A stretch of 64,000 bases of DNA from Citrobacter sp. Its GTDB lineage: Bacteria; Pseudomonadota; Gammaproteobacteria; Enterobacterales; Enterobacteriaceae. Below are positions 18,817 to 27,950 of this stretch, piece by piece (the stretch's first letter is position 1; each line of letters opens with the position of its first letter). Below the pieces are notes generated by a model. It was given only the letters and a program-made list of their open reading frames with translations, had not been told where the DNA came from and ran no database searches. The position numbers were made by a program, and so were the translations under genes. Location of the stretch: contig DXKH01000137.1 in NCBI GenBank assembly GCA_019415335.1, forward strand, positions 1-64,000, read 5' to 3'.

Positions 18817-20568
18817 TTAACTCATCAACTCTCTGAGCTTTTCAATACCGGCGGGCTCTGACGCCAGCACCGGAACAAGCGCTATACGGTCAGCGTGCTG
18901 ATTCTTAACAGCCTCAATCTGAGGCAGTTCTTGATGAGCGCGCTGGCAAAGCAACGGAGAACGCGTATCCGCAATGGAAAGGCTGTTATTGATAATCCAG
19001 CCCCACGGATGAATCCCCGCTCTTTCAAGGTCAGCCTGCAGGTTTGCCGCTTCCAGTACAGGTGTGGTTTCAGGAAGCGTAACAAGCAGGACTTTGGTTC
19101 TATCCGGATCCTGAAGCTGCATCATTGGGGTAGTAAAATGACCTTTGCTCCCCATTTTTTTGCCAATCTCTCGGTGGTAAGCCCCGGTCGCATCCAGCAG
19201 CAACAGCGTGTGTCCCGTAGGGGCGGTATCCATAATAACAAACCGTTTACCCGCTTCACGAATCACCCGGGAAAAGGCCTGAAACACGGCAATTTCTTCA
19301 GTACAGGGAGAACGTAAATCCTCTTCCAGTAGCCGTTTTCGTGCTTCGTCCAGATCTCTCCCCTTCGTCTCCAGGACATGCTGGCGATAACGTTCGGTTT
19401 CATCGCGTGGGTTGATGCGGCTGACCTGCAGGTTTTTGAGGCTGCCATTCAGCGTTGTACTCAGGTGCGCAGCAGGATCAGAGGTCGTGAGATGCACGTC
19501 AAATCCCATATCCGTCAGCCTGACGGCGATAGCAGCAGCCATCGTGGTTTTACCTACGCCACCTTTGCCCATCAGCATAATCAGGCCGTGCTCACTGCGA
19601 GCGATATCCTCGACCAGGCCAGAGAGCGATAAGTTTTCAGGCGTGTACTGGATGTTCGTTACCGGGAGCGGTAATGCCTCAGAGCGGGTATCAAGCAGTC
19701 CCTTCAATGCAGACACGCCAACCATATTGACGGGTTGGAGTAATAAGGTATCTGTCGGTAGCCCGGATAAACCGGCAGGAAGATTTGCCAGCGCCTCCTG
19801 CTCACGTTGCCATATCGCAGCGGCCAGGGCGTCATATTCAGCTTCGACTTTAGGCAGCACACCATTAATCACCAGGTACTGGTTTTTCAGGCCAATTGCA
19901 GCCAGTTCTTCATGGGTGCGGGCAACTTCCTGCAGCGTAGATTTTTGCAGTCGTGCAACCAGAACCAGTCGGGTACGATCAGGATCGGATAACACCTCTA
20001 CTGCATGAGCATACTGCTCACGCTGCTTTTCCAGCCCGGCCATTGGGCCAAGACAGGAAGCACCATCTGGATTGCTTTCAATGAAGCTACTCCAGGCACC
20101 GGGAAGTTGGAGAAGGCGAATCGTGTGGCCCGTCGGCGCTGTATCAAAAATGATGTGATCAAAGCGGGTCAGCAGAGAAGCGTCGGTCAGTAAGCCAGTA
20201 AACTCATCGAACGCCGCAATCTCAGTGGTACAGGCTCCTGAAAGCTGTTCGCTGATACTGTTAACAACGTCATTAGGCAGAAGACCTTTGATAGGATCAA
20301 CGATTCTGGAGCGGTATTGTTGGGCGGCTTCCTGCGGGTCAATCTCCAGAGCAGAAAGCCCAGGAACTGCTGTCACAGGGCGAATGGTGTTACCGATAGC
20401 CTGGTCAAATACCTGGCCGATATTCGAGGCAGGATCGGTACTGACTAGCAAAACCCGCTTACCCTGTTCAGCAAGACGGATAGCCGTCGCACAGGAAATA
20501 GACGTTTTTCCTACGCCTCCCTTACCGGTAAAAAACAGATAAGGCGGGATGTTCTGTAAGAATTTCAT
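18817..20568 (-). CDS. arsA: Arsenical pump-driving ATPase ArsA
   Basis: The protein has 583 residues and two homologous ATPase halves. P-loops GKGGVGKTS (about 15-23) and GKGGVGKTT (about 334) are each followed by a DTAPTGHT signature. Metal-site cysteines lie in [10 protein letters not shown] and [10 protein letters not shown]. ArsA hydrolyses ATP when As(III) or Sb(III) binds and energises ArsB. I chose the ATG at 20568 ([10 protein letters not shown]) because AGGAGG lies 4-5 bases upstream, rejecting an extension of 14 codons. ArsD delivers metalloid to it. Confidence 0.97.
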   Translation of the reverse strand: MKFLQNIPPYLFFTGKGGVGKTSISCATAIRLAEQGKRVLLVSTDPASNIGQVFDQAIGNTIRPVTAVPGLSALEIDPQEAAQQYRSRIVDPIKGLLPNDVVNSISEQLSGACTTEIAAFDEFTGLLTDASLLTRFDHIIFDTAPTGHTIRLLQLPGAWSSFIESNPDGASCLGPMAGLEKQREQYAHAVEVLSDPDRTRLVLVARLQKSTLQEVARTHEELAAIGLKNQYLVINGVLPKVEAEYDALAAAIWQREQEALANLPAGLSGLPTDTLLLQPVNMVGVSALKGLLDTRSEALPLPVTNIQYTPENLSLSGLVEDIARSEHGLIMLMGKGGVGKTTMAAAIAVRLTDMGFDVHLTTSDPAAHLSTTLNGSLKNLQVSRINPRDETERYRQHVLETKGRDLDEARKRLLEEDLRSPCTEEIAVFQAFSRVIREAGKRFVIMDTAPTGHTLLLLDATGAYHREIGKKMGSKGHFTTPMMQLQDPDRTKVLLVTLPETTPVLEAANLQADLERAGIHPWGWIINNSLSIADTRSPLLCQRAHQELPQIEAVKNQHADRIALVPVLASEPAGIEKLRELMS

Positions 20569-20584
20569 ATGTCCTCCTGACATA

Positions 20585-20947
20585 TCAGCAACAGGAAGTA
20601 TTACCACCACAGCAGCTGGTGGGAGCTAACCCTACCCTCTCTAGCGGTATACCAAACCAGCGAGCTATCTCAGCACGTTTTGGGTATCGCCCTGCCATCA
20701 CCGTTTCGCCATCCAACAGCAGTAGCGGAAGACCTTCTGCCCCAGATGCTTCTAGGAATGCTTTCGCTTTCTCGTTCTGAACAAAGCTCATAGGCTGCTG
20801 TGCCAGATTGTAACGTTCAACCTGTACGCCACGTCCTTTCAGCCACTGCACATCTGCAGAGAAATCAACCAGAACCTGATCGACATCTGAGCCACATACG
20901 CCGGTACTGCAGCACATTGCCGGGTCAAACACCGTTAACGTTTTCAT
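20585..20947 (-). CDS. arsD: Arsenic metallochaperone and co-repressor ArsD
   Basis: This 120-residue protein begins MKTLTVFDPAMCCSTGVC. Cys12, Cys13 and Cys18 form the arsenite-transfer site to ArsA, and C-terminal CC pairs (112-113, 119-120) are present. ArsD hands As(III) to ArsA and also weakly represses the operon at high metalloid levels. The start at 20947 has GAGG upstream; an ATG three codons earlier is too close to it. A second copy of the putative ArsR operator lies in the gap just upstream. Confidence 0.96.
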   Translation of the reverse strand: MKTLTVFDPAMCCSTGVCGSDVDQVLVDFSADVQWLKGRGVQVERYNLAQQPMSFVQNEKAKAFLEASGAEGLPLLLLDGETVMAGRYPKRAEIARWFGIPLERVGLAPTSCCGGNTSCC

Positions 20948-20957
20948 TCCAAACACC

Positions 20958-20983
20958 TCGCATTCGAAAAATCATATATGTTA
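20958..20983. promoter_or_regulatory. Second putative ArsR/ArsD operator, between arsR and arsD
   Basis: These 26 bases match the segment at 21401-21426, upstream of arsR, at 22 of 26 positions. Both contain CATTCGAAAAA followed by a CAYATRTG palindromic core. It ends 10 bp before the arsD start codon, too close to drive its own promoter downstream. It could act as a roadblock or as a secondary ArsR or ArsD site. Confidence 0.55.
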
Positions 20984-20994
20984 AGGCAAATTTT

Positions 20995-21345
20995 TTAGAT
21001 ACAAACAGCCTTACCGCTACCAGAGCAGTTTGCCGATGCCAGCTTACGGGCGATGGCCTGTACGTCGTCCTGTTGGCTTAACCAGGCCTGCTCAATCACC
21101 TGAGCAGCCCAGGAAGGAATATGCGGGGATAAGCGGTAGTGAACCCACTTGCCCTGTTTGCGATCCAGCAATAAACCACTTTCCCGAAGCATTGCAAGAT
21201 GGCGAGAGATTTTGGGCTGTGACTGTTCCAGCGCCGTACAGAGATCGCACACGCACAGCTCTCCCATCTCTCTCAACAGCAACACGATACCCAAGCGGGT
21301 TTCATCGGAGAGGTTTTTGAAGAGTTTTAAGGATGTTAGTGACAT
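20995..21345 (-). CDS. arsR: Arsenite-responsive repressor ArsR
   Basis: This 116-residue SmtB/ArsR winged-helix repressor carries the As(III)-binding motif ELCVCDLC (Cys31, Cys33, Cys36). It is immediately followed by the DNA-recognition helix region QSQPKISRHLAMLRESGLL. Binding of As(III) or Sb(III) releases it from the operator and turns on arsRDABC. The start at 21345 has AGGAGG upstream. Transcription is leftward from the promoter at 21370-21397. Confidence 0.97.
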   Translation of the reverse strand: MSLTSLKLFKNLSDETRLGIVLLLREMGELCVCDLCTALEQSQPKISRHLAMLRESGLLLDRKQGKWVHYRLSPHIPSWAAQVIEQAWLSQQDDVQAIARKLASANCSGSGKAVCI

Positions 21346-21369
21346 CTGGCCTCCTGTTCTATTGAAGTT

Positions 21370-21397
21370 AGGATACTCCCAAAAGGAGCAAAATCAA
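21370..21397 (-). promoter_or_regulatory. ars operon promoter
   Basis: On the minus strand, TTGATT (21397-21392), a 16-bp spacer and TATCCT (21375-21370) form a sigma70-like promoter ending 24 bases before the arsR start codon. The putative operator lies directly upstream, as in the R773 ars system. Confidence 0.65.
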
Positions 21398-21400
21398 TAT

Positions 21401-21426
21401 TCACATTCGAAAAAACACATGTGTTA
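21401..21426. promoter_or_regulatory. Putative ArsR operator upstream of the ars promoter
   Basis: The element contains CATTCGAAAAA and the perfect 12-bp palindrome AACACATGTGTT (21414-21425). It lies 4 bp upstream of the -35 box and is repeated with 4 mismatches at 20958-20983. Its place next to the promoter makes it the likely ArsR site. Confidence 0.65.
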
Positions 21427-21612
21427 TTTAGAAGGATTTTTTTGCTAACGATCAATAATTACGGCTAACACACTAAAATCTAGTGAATTAAAGTGTTATA
21501 CAAAGAAGATGATCTCTCCAAAAGCTTAACGCGAGCTAATATCAAAAAAAATCACTGTCAGTACCTCCATTTTGGAGGTACCAAACTTAAGATTGTGATC
21601 CTTTCTTTCCGC

Positions 21613-22824
21613 TTAACCAGTTGTATTGAAAGAAGCAATTATGAATCCAGATAATCCAATACTACCAATGTAATCCGCATACCACTGCATCATCTCCCGC
21701 CGACCTTCCAAATATTGAGCATGATTATACGTTCCACGGATCGAGTTCTTATCGACATGAGCCAGTTGTATCTCAATCCAGGCCGAGTTGAATCCCTGCT
21801 CATGCAAAATAGTACTCATCGTGTGGCGGAATCCATGCCCTGTAACGCGCCCGGCATAGCCGATACGCCTTACCAACACAGTTAATGCCATATCACTCAT
21901 CGGTTTCTTAGGATCATTACGTCCTGGGAACAGCAACGTTCCTGCTCCAGTCATGGGTTTAAGCTGATTAAGCAGGTCAATTGCCTGGCTTGATAACGGA
22001 ACCAGATGAGGTCGGCGCATTTTCATTCGCTCTGCTGGCACGTTCCAAACCTTCCGCTCAAAATCAAATTCCTGCCACTCCGCTTGCCTCAACTCCCCAG
22101 GCCTTACTCCTGTCAGAATAAGTAATTGCATCGCAATCTTAACAAGCACACTACCGGCATAGGTGTTCAGAGTCCGAAGAAACTCTGGCAATTCATCCTG
22201 GGTTAAAAAAGCATAGTGCTCTTTCTCATGAGGAGTTACGGCGCTGGCTAGATCAGGTGCTGGATTGTACTCGGCCCTGCCAGTCACAACGGCATACTTC
22301 CAGACCTCTCCACAACGCTGGCGAACCTTACGGACCTTCTCAGTTGCTCCTCGAGCTTCTATCTTTGAAAGAACAGCAAGCAACTCCATCGGTTTGATAT
22401 CTTTGATTGGTCGGTGGCCGATATAAGGAAATACATCCTTCTCAAAGGTTCTCATCATCTCTTCACGATAGGAGACAGACCAGCGATCATAGCGACGCTG
22501 ATACCACTCGCGAGTGATAGCCTCAAACGAATTTTCAGCGTCTTGTTGACGACTAAGTTTCTCAATTTTCCGTTCAAGAGAAGGATCGTTGCCAGCCGCT
22601 AATGTCCTTTTTGCATCCTCACGCTTATTTCTGGCTTCAGCTAAAGAAACATCGGGGTAAACGCCAATAGCGAGCAGCTTCTCTTTACCTAGGGAACGGT
22701 ATTTGAGACGCCAGTATCTTTTACCGTTGGGATTAACCAGCAGGTAAAGACCACCACCATCAGCCAGTTTGTAGGGCTTATCTTTAGGTTTTGCAGTTTC
22801 AACCTGACGAGCAGTCAGCTTCAT
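21613..22824 (-). CDS. P4-type tyrosine recombinase (island integrase)
   Basis: The 403-residue protein starts MKLTARQVETAKPKDKPYKL, the hallmark N-terminal arm-binding region of P4/CP4-57-type integrases (DUF4102). A SAM-like core-binding domain (about 100-190) and a catalytic domain follow. The active-site Arg lies in LTGVRPGELR, His-x-x-Arg in GHGFRHTMS, and the Tyr nucleophile near YNHAQY. It is adjacent to the 3' end of tRNA-Gly, which such enzymes use as attB. It should integrate and excise the arsenic/cold-shock island. The frame is intact. Confidence 0.95.
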   Translation of the reverse strand: MKLTARQVETAKPKDKPYKLADGGGLYLLVNPNGKRYWRLKYRSLGKEKLLAIGVYPDVSLAEARNKREDAKRTLAAGNDPSLERKIEKLSRQQDAENSFEAITREWYQRRYDRWSVSYREEMMRTFEKDVFPYIGHRPIKDIKPMELLAVLSKIEARGATEKVRKVRQRCGEVWKYAVVTGRAEYNPAPDLASAVTPHEKEHYAFLTQDELPEFLRTLNTYAGSVLVKIAMQLLILTGVRPGELRQAEWQEFDFERKVWNVPAERMKMRRPHLVPLSSQAIDLLNQLKPMTGAGTLLFPGRNDPKKPMSDMALTVLVRRIGYAGRVTGHGFRHTMSTILHEQGFNSAWIEIQLAHVDKNSIRGTYNHAQYLEGRREMMQWYADYIGSIGLSGFIIASFNTTG

Positions 22825-22988
22825 TGGGGGTACCTCTCAGCAGGGGGTACAATTATACCCCCACCCATACCCCCACATTGAGCTTGACCCAGGGGGAGTA
22901 CTATTGAGTTCAATAGACTAATAGAATGCTATAACTGCTGATTTATCAAGGAGAAATTGAGTTTGGTAGACTTCAGGGGAGTTGAGTT

Positions 22989-23062
22989 TGGAGCGGGCGA
23001 AGGGAATCGAACCCTCGTATAGAGCTTGGGAAGCTCTCGTTCTACCATTGAACTACGCCCGC
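22989..23062 (-). tRNA. glyU: tRNA-Gly (anticodon CCC) with encoded CCA
   Basis: The minus strand folds as a 74-nt cloverleaf. The acceptor stem is GCGGGCG/CGCCCGC, the D-arm contains AGTTCAATGGTAGAAC, the anticodon loop is CTTCCCAAG with anticodon CCC, and the T-arm is GAGGGTTCGATTCCCTT. The 3' TCCA is encoded. Position and anticodon match E. coli glyU next to actS. The island lies on its 3' side, so the tRNA 3' end is the attachment site and has been kept intact by the insertion. Confidence 0.95.
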
Positions 23063-23141
23063 TTTGGAGTGCGTAGGGCATTATAAACTTTACGCTCTTG
23101 TTGGCAAGGGACAGACCTGCTGACTGGCGATTAATTCGCCG

Positions 23142-23894
23142 TCAGCATTTCGGCTTGCTGCCCTGCGGCGGCAGGTAACGCAGCGGGTCGATGGCCGTCG
23201 CGCGATAGCGAATCTGGAAATGTAGCCGAACTGAAGCCGCATCAGTACTGCCCATCGTGGCAATTTGCTGTCCGGCCTTCACACTTTGCCCGTTGTTCAC
23301 CAGCATCGTGTCATTGTGTGCATAGGCCGTAATGTAATCTTCACTGTGTTTAATCATGATGAGATTACCGTAGCCGCGCAGCTGATTGCCTACGTAGACC
23401 ACCTTTCCTGCCCCCGCGGCATAAACAGGCGTACCACGGGCAGCAGAAATATCGATCCCCTTGTTGCCGCCATCTGCCGTGGAGTAAGGCAGGATCACCT
23501 TACCGCTGGCAGGCCATCGCCAACAACGCTGACCCACTGGTGGCCAGGACGATTGCGGCACAGAAGAGGACGGCCTGACTGCGGCTGTTTTTGTGGACGA
23601 TTTTTTAGCCGATTTCGCAGAGGCCGTTTTCGAACCACCGAGCTTCAGCTTTTGCCCAACCTCAATGGTATACGGCGGCGAAATGCCGTTCAGACGCGCA
23701 AGATCTTTGACGCTGGTGCCTGTCGTGCGTGAAATACGGTAAAGGGTATCTCCCCGTTTGACGGTATAAACGGCGCCAGAATCAGATGATTTGCTCCCCG
23801 AGCAGCCCGCGAGCAGCAATCCTGCACAAAGCAGCATGGCAATACCCAGGCTATTTTTCTTCAGGCGTCCTGCGCTCAAAACCGTTCCTCGCAA
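23142..23894 (-). CDS. actS: Lipoprotein activator of amidase AmiC, ActS (YgeR)
   Basis: The 250-residue protein has a signal peptide with lipobox LLLAGC, so an acylated N-terminus. A LysM peptidoglycan-binding domain follows (about 42-87, YTVKRGDTLYRISRTTGTSV), then a low-complexity A/S/K linker and a C-terminal M23/LytM domain (about 130-245). The zinc ligands are degraded: Asn replaces the first His (GNKGIDIS), and RLHFQIR lacks one His of HxH. It should therefore activate amidases rather than cleave peptidoglycan, as reported for E. coli ActS. It is the first backbone gene beside the island. Confidence 0.93.
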   Translation of the reverse strand: MRGTVLSAGRLKKNSLGIAMLLCAGLLLAGCSGSKSSDSGAVYTVKRGDTLYRISRTTGTSVKDLARLNGISPPYTIEVGQKLKLGGSKTASAKSAKKSSTKTAAVRPSSSVPQSSWPPVGQRCWRWPASGKVILPYSTADGGNKGIDISAARGTPVYAAGAGKVVYVGNQLRGYGNLIMIKHSEDYITAYAHNDTMLVNNGQSVKAGQQIATMGSTDAASVRLHFQIRYRATAIDPLRYLPPQGSKPKC

Positions 23895-24011
23895 TATTCA
23901 CAGACGCCATATGATAGCAGCCATAATCCGGATGCCAAATTTATTGAGTCGGTTAGTGTCATCACAGACTGCCTGATAAACGCTATCACCACTGCTTATC
24001 GTGTATCACAA

Positions 24012-24028
24012 TGAGTTGATTAAACTCA
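24012..24028. promoter_or_regulatory. Inverted repeat upstream of xdhA, candidate activator site
   Basis: TGAGTTGATTAAACTCA is a 17-bp element of the form TGAGTT-N5-AACTCA. It lies about 110 bp upstream of the -24 element of xdhA. A nearly identical element (TGAGTTTATCAAACTGA) lies at 29909-29925 in the ygeV-ygeW gap. It is a candidate YgeV enhancer site. Confidence 0.55.
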
Positions 24029-24134
24029 TAATGATACGCAGCGTGCTCATCGGCAAAGGTCGAATCCCCCTCCCGACAGGCCATATTATTATCTCCGTCA
24101 CACTTCCCTTCTCTCACAGTACGACTTTGCGCTT

Positions 24135-24151
24135 CTGGCGTAATTCTTGCC
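24135..24151 (+). promoter_or_regulatory. Sigma54 promoter of xdhABC
   Basis: CTGGCGTAATTCTTGCC has GG at 24137-24138 and GC at 24149-24150, the exact -24/-12 spacing. The expected start of transcription is near 24162, 39 bases before the ATG at 24201 and downstream of any start at 24147. Confidence 0.8.
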
Positions 24152-24200
24152 TGATTTAACGGTTGTTCAGGAACCGAATTGTCAAATCAAGGGGACGTTT

Positions 24201-26498
24201 ATGGATGCGCGGGAAGCAACCGCTACCGGTGAGCCATGTATGCGCGTGGATGCCATTGCCAAAGTGACCGGGCGGGCTCGATATACTGATGATTACATGA
24301 TGGCGGGCATGTGTTATGCCAAATACGTTCGCAGTCCGATTGCCCACGGTTACGCTACCAGCATCAACTGCGATGAGGCGAAAACCCTGCCCGGAGTGTT
24401 GGCCGTGTTTACCTGGGAAGATGTGCCGGATATTCCCTTCGCCACCGCAGGACACGCCTGGACGCTGGATGAGAACAAACGCGACACCGCCGACCGTTTT
24501 CTGTTGACTCGCCACGTACGCCATCATGGCGATGCGGTCGCAATTGTCGTGGCAAGAGACGAGTTAACCGCAGAGAAAGCGGCCCTGCTGGTGAATGTGG
24601 AATGGGAAAAACTCCCGGTGATCACCACGCCAGAAGCGGCCCTGGCGAATGACGCTGTCCCCATTCACTCTGGCGGTAATCTGCTCAATCGCAGTGAAAT
24701 GACCACGGGGGATGTCCAGCAGGCCATTGATGCCGCTGATTATCAATTCCATGGACATTACCAGACGCCAGTCATTCAACATTGCCATATGGAAAGCGTC
24801 ACCTCCTTTGCCTGGATGGAAGACGACTCGCGTATTTCTATCGTTTCCAGCACGCAGATCCCACACATCGTGCGACGGGTTGTCGGTCAGGCGCTGGACA
24901 TTCCCTGGTCATGCGTGCGGGTTATCAAGCCGTACGTCGGCGGCGGATTTGGCAACAAACAGGATGTACTGGAAGAGCCGATGGCCGCCTTCCTGACCCG
25001 TAAACTGGGGGGGATACCGGTGAAAGTCTCTCTCAGCCGTGAAGAGTGTTTTCTCGCGTCCCGTACCCGTCATGCGTTCACGATGGATGGACAGATGGGA
25101 CTCAATCGCGACGGCACGCTGAAAGGCTACCGTCTGGATGTTCTGTCAAATACCGGCGCTTACGCCTCACACGGGCACTCGATCGCCTCGGCGGGTGGCA
25201 ACAAAGTGGCCTATCTCTATCCCCGTAGCGCGTACGCTTACCGCTCCACCACCTGCTACACCAATCTCCCTTCCGCTGGCGCGATGCGCGGTTATGGCGC
25301 ACCGCAGGTGATCTTTGCCGTGGAATCGATGCTGGATGATGCCGCAACAGCGCTGGGTCTCGACCCGGTCGAGGTTCGGTTGCGTAATGCGGCCTGCGAA
25401 GGCGACACGAATCCGATTACCGGCAAACGCATCTACAGCGCGGGACTCCCGGAGTGTCTGCAAAAAGGCCGCGCGCTATTTGAGTGGGACACCCGCCGCG
25501 CAGAATGTCAGCACCAGCAGGGCAACATCCGCCGGGGTGTGGGCGTCGCCTGCTTTAGTTATACCTCCAACACCTGGCCGGTGGGCGTGGAAATCGCCGG
25601 TGCCCGCCTGCTGATGAATCAGGACGGGACGATCAACGTTCAGAGCGGAGCCACGGAAATCGGCCAGGGGGCGGATACGGTCTTCTCCCAGATGGTGGCG
25701 GAAACCCTCGGCGTACCGGTCAGCGATGTGTACGTCATTTCAACCCAGGATACCGATGTTACCCCGTTCGACCCCGGTGCATTTGCCTCTCGCCAAAGCT
25801 ATGTCGCCGCACCGGCACTGCGCAAGGCGGCAATGCAACTGCGCGATAAGATCCTCCATCATGCTGCCGACATGCTGCATCAGTCCGTTATGAGCCTGAC
25901 GCTGACGGCAGGCAACATCGTCCTTATCGATCGCCAGGATGCTCCGTTGTTGTCATTAAAAGAGCTGGCGATGGATGCGTTTTATCACCCGGAACGCGGC
26001 GGCCAGTTGTCAGCGGAATGCTCCGTGAAAACTACCACTAACCCACCGGCGTTTGGCTGCACGTTTGTCGATCTGAGCGTCGATATCGCACTGTGCAAGG
26101 TCACCATCAACCGCATCCTCAATGTCCACGATTCAGGCCATATTCTGAACCCCCAACTGGCGGAAGGTCAGGTACACGGCGGGATGGGAATGGGCATTGG
26201 CTGGTCGCTGTTTGAAGAGATGATCATCGATGCGGAAAGTGGCCTGGTGCGGAACCCGAATCTCCTCGATTACAAAATGCCAACCATGCCTGACCTGCCG
26301 CAACTGGAGAGCGCCTTCGTCGAAACGCAAGAGCCGCAATCGGCGTATGGTCATAAATCCCTCGGCGAGCCGCCCATTATCCCGGTTGCTGCAGCCATTC
26401 GTAACGCAGTGAAAATGGCCACAGGCGTAGCGATTGATACGCTGCCGCTGACGCCAAAACGGTTGTATGCGGAGTTCCACCAGGCCGGTTTGATTTGA
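24201..26498 (+). CDS. xdhA: Xanthine dehydrogenase-type molybdenum subunit XdhA
   Basis: The 765-residue molybdopterin subunit of a three-part xanthine dehydrogenase hydroxylates purines at the active-site Mo. The aldehyde-oxidase a/b hammerhead (about 15-125) precedes the large Mo-binding domain. The latter includes PYVGGGFGNKQ, AMRGYGAPQ and GATEIGQGADTV, and the C-terminal GEPPIIPVAAAIRNA holds the catalytic Glu region. I start at 24201 (MDAREATATG) because AAGGGGA lies six bases upstream and the sigma54 start site excludes earlier codons. The K-12 start as recalled would be 13 codons later. It is first in an operon with xdhB (10-bp gap) and xdhC. Confidence 0.95.
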   Translation: MDAREATATGEPCMRVDAIAKVTGRARYTDDYMMAGMCYAKYVRSPIAHGYATSINCDEAKTLPGVLAVFTWEDVPDIPFATAGHAWTLDENKRDTADRFLLTRHVRHHGDAVAIVVARDELTAEKAALLVNVEWEKLPVITTPEAALANDAVPIHSGGNLLNRSEMTTGDVQQAIDAADYQFHGHYQTPVIQHCHMESVTSFAWMEDDSRISIVSSTQIPHIVRRVVGQALDIPWSCVRVIKPYVGGGFGNKQDVLEEPMAAFLTRKLGGIPVKVSLSREECFLASRTRHAFTMDGQMGLNRDGTLKGYRLDVLSNTGAYASHGHSIASAGGNKVAYLYPRSAYAYRSTTCYTNLPSAGAMRGYGAPQVIFAVESMLDDAATALGLDPVEVRLRNAACEGDTNPITGKRIYSAGLPECLQKGRALFEWDTRRAECQHQQGNIRRGVGVACFSYTSNTWPVGVEIAGARLLMNQDGTINVQSGATEIGQGADTVFSQMVAETLGVPVSDVYVISTQDTDVTPFDPGAFASRQSYVAAPALRKAAMQLRDKILHHAADMLHQSVMSLTLTAGNIVLIDRQDAPLLSLKELAMDAFYHPERGGQLSAECSVKTTTNPPAFGCTFVDLSVDIALCKVTINRILNVHDSGHILNPQLAEGQVHGGMGMGIGWSLFEEMIIDAESGLVRNPNLLDYKMPTMPDLPQLESAFVETQEPQSAYGHKSLGEPPIIPVAAAIRNAVKMATGVAIDTLPLTPKRLYAEFHQAGLI

Positions 26499-26508
26499 GG
26501 ATAAGACC

Positions 26509-27387
26509 ATGTTTGACTTTGCTTCTTACCATCGCGCGTCAGGCATTGCCGAGGCTATCCGCCTGCTGGCACGCTATCCGCAGGCGAAACTGCTCGCCGG
26601 CGGAACCGACGTACTGATCCAACTTCATCATCATAATGCGCGTTACCGTCATATCGTCGACATCCATAATCTGGCCGAGCTACGGGGAATCACGCTGACG
26701 AAAGAAGAGGGAGTGAGAATCGGTTCCGCCACCACCTTTAGCGAGATTATTGAGCACCCCATCACGCAACAACATCTGCCTGCCTTGTGCGCCGCAGCGG
26801 CCTCCATCGCCGGACCGCAAATCCGCAATGTCGCCACCTATGGCGGGAATATCTGCAATGGCGCAACCAGCGCCGACTCGGCGACACCGACGCTGATTTA
26901 TGACGCCATGCTTGAGATCGCCTCTTCGAAGGGAGTGCGTTTTACCAGCATCAACGGTTTTCACACCGGCCCCGGAAAAGTCGCTCTTGAGCACGATGAA
27001 ATCCTTGTTGCCTTTCATTTCCCGCCACAGCCCAGGGTCCATACCGGCGGTGCGCACTTTAAATATGCCATGCGCGATGCAATGGATATTTCGACCATTG
27101 GTTGTGCGGCACGATGCCAACTGGATAACGGTGGTTTTAGAGAACTTCGCCTGGCGTTCGGCGTTGCGGCCCCGACGCCAGTTCGCTGTCAGCATGCGGA
27201 GAGTGCGGCGCAAAATGCCCCATTGACCCTGCAAACGCTGGATGCGATCGCCGAATCCGTCCTGCAAGACGTCGCCCCGCGTTCTTCCTGGCGGGCAAGT
27301 AAGGAATTTCGTCTGCATCTCATCCAGACGATGACCCGGAAAGTGGTTACTGAAGCCGTTGTCGCGGCGGGGGGAAAACTGCAATGA
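26509..27387 (+). CDS. xdhB: Xanthine dehydrogenase FAD-binding subunit XdhB
   Basis: This 292-residue FAD subunit of the CO-dehydrogenase medium-chain type has [12 protein letters not shown] and [16 protein letters not shown] as FAD pyrophosphate-binding motifs. A C-terminal CODH-FAD domain follows. It takes electrons from the 2Fe-2S subunit and passes them to NAD+ or another acceptor. The start follows TTGAGGATAAGACC. The stop overlaps the xdhC start codon (ATGA), so the two are translationally coupled. Confidence 0.96.
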   Translation: MFDFASYHRASGIAEAIRLLARYPQAKLLAGGTDVLIQLHHHNARYRHIVDIHNLAELRGITLTKEEGVRIGSATTFSEIIEHPITQQHLPALCAAAASIAGPQIRNVATYGGNICNGATSADSATPTLIYDAMLEIASSKGVRFTSINGFHTGPGKVALEHDEILVAFHFPPQPRVHTGGAHFKYAMRDAMDISTIGCAARCQLDNGGFRELRLAFGVAAPTPVRCQHAESAAQNAPLTLQTLDAIAESVLQDVAPRSSWRASKEFRLHLIQTMTRKVVTEAVVAAGGKLQ

Positions 27388-27863
27388 ATGACACGAACCG
27401 AATCACGCTGGAATGCGTCATTAATGATCACCCTTTTCAGCTCAGCATCATGCCAGGGATGCCGCTCTCTGAACTCCTGCGTGAACAAGGGTTGTTGAGC
27501 GTTAAGCAGGGATGCTGTGTCGGTGAATGCGGTGCCTGTACGGTGCTGGTTGATGGTACGGCCATTGACAGTTGCCTGTATCTTGCCGCATGGGCAGCAG
27601 GAAAACAGATCCGCACACTGGAAGGCGAATCGGCGGGCGGTCAACTCTCGCGTGTCCAGATGGCTTATGCCACATCCGGTGCCGTGCAGTGCGGCTTTTG
27701 CACGCCGGGTTTGATTATGGCGACCACCGCGATGCTGGCAAAGCCACGGGAAAAGCCATTAACCATTCTGGAGATCCGTCGCGGACTGGCAGGAAATCTG
27801 TGCCGTTGCACCGGTTATCAGATGATTGTCGATACCGTACAACGCTGCACTGAGCCGGAATAA
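27384..27863 (+). CDS. xdhC: Xanthine dehydrogenase 2Fe-2S subunit XdhC
   Basis: This 159-residue protein carries two 2Fe-2S clusters. The plant-ferredoxin-like site is [15 protein letters not shown] with a further DSC. The second, helical site is QCGFCTPG plus LCRCTGYQ. It relays electrons from the Mo site on XdhA to FAD on XdhB. All eight cysteines are present, in contrast to the degenerate copy fused to XdhD at 45089. It is the last gene of the operon. A 7-bp stem at 27891-27919 may lie in its 3' end. Confidence 0.96.
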   Translation: MNDTNRITLECVINDHPFQLSIMPGMPLSELLREQGLLSVKQGCCVGECGACTVLVDGTAIDSCLYLAAWAAGKQIRTLEGESAGGQLSRVQMAYATSGAVQCGFCTPGLIMATTAMLAKPREKPLTILEIRRGLAGNLCRCTGYQMIVDTVQRCTEPE

Positions 27864-27950
27864 ATCACGTCATCTTTCAGGTTGCCTCCGGGTTGGTGGC
27901 GTTCACGCGATGACCAACCTGATGCAATCTGAACGCGTTTGCGTGCTGAG

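Noticed and set aside
24156..24527. Open frame antisense to the start of xdhA (123 codons)
   Set aside because: It lies wholly opposite a well-supported gene, has no ribosome-binding site or family features, and mirrors the codon pattern of xdhA.
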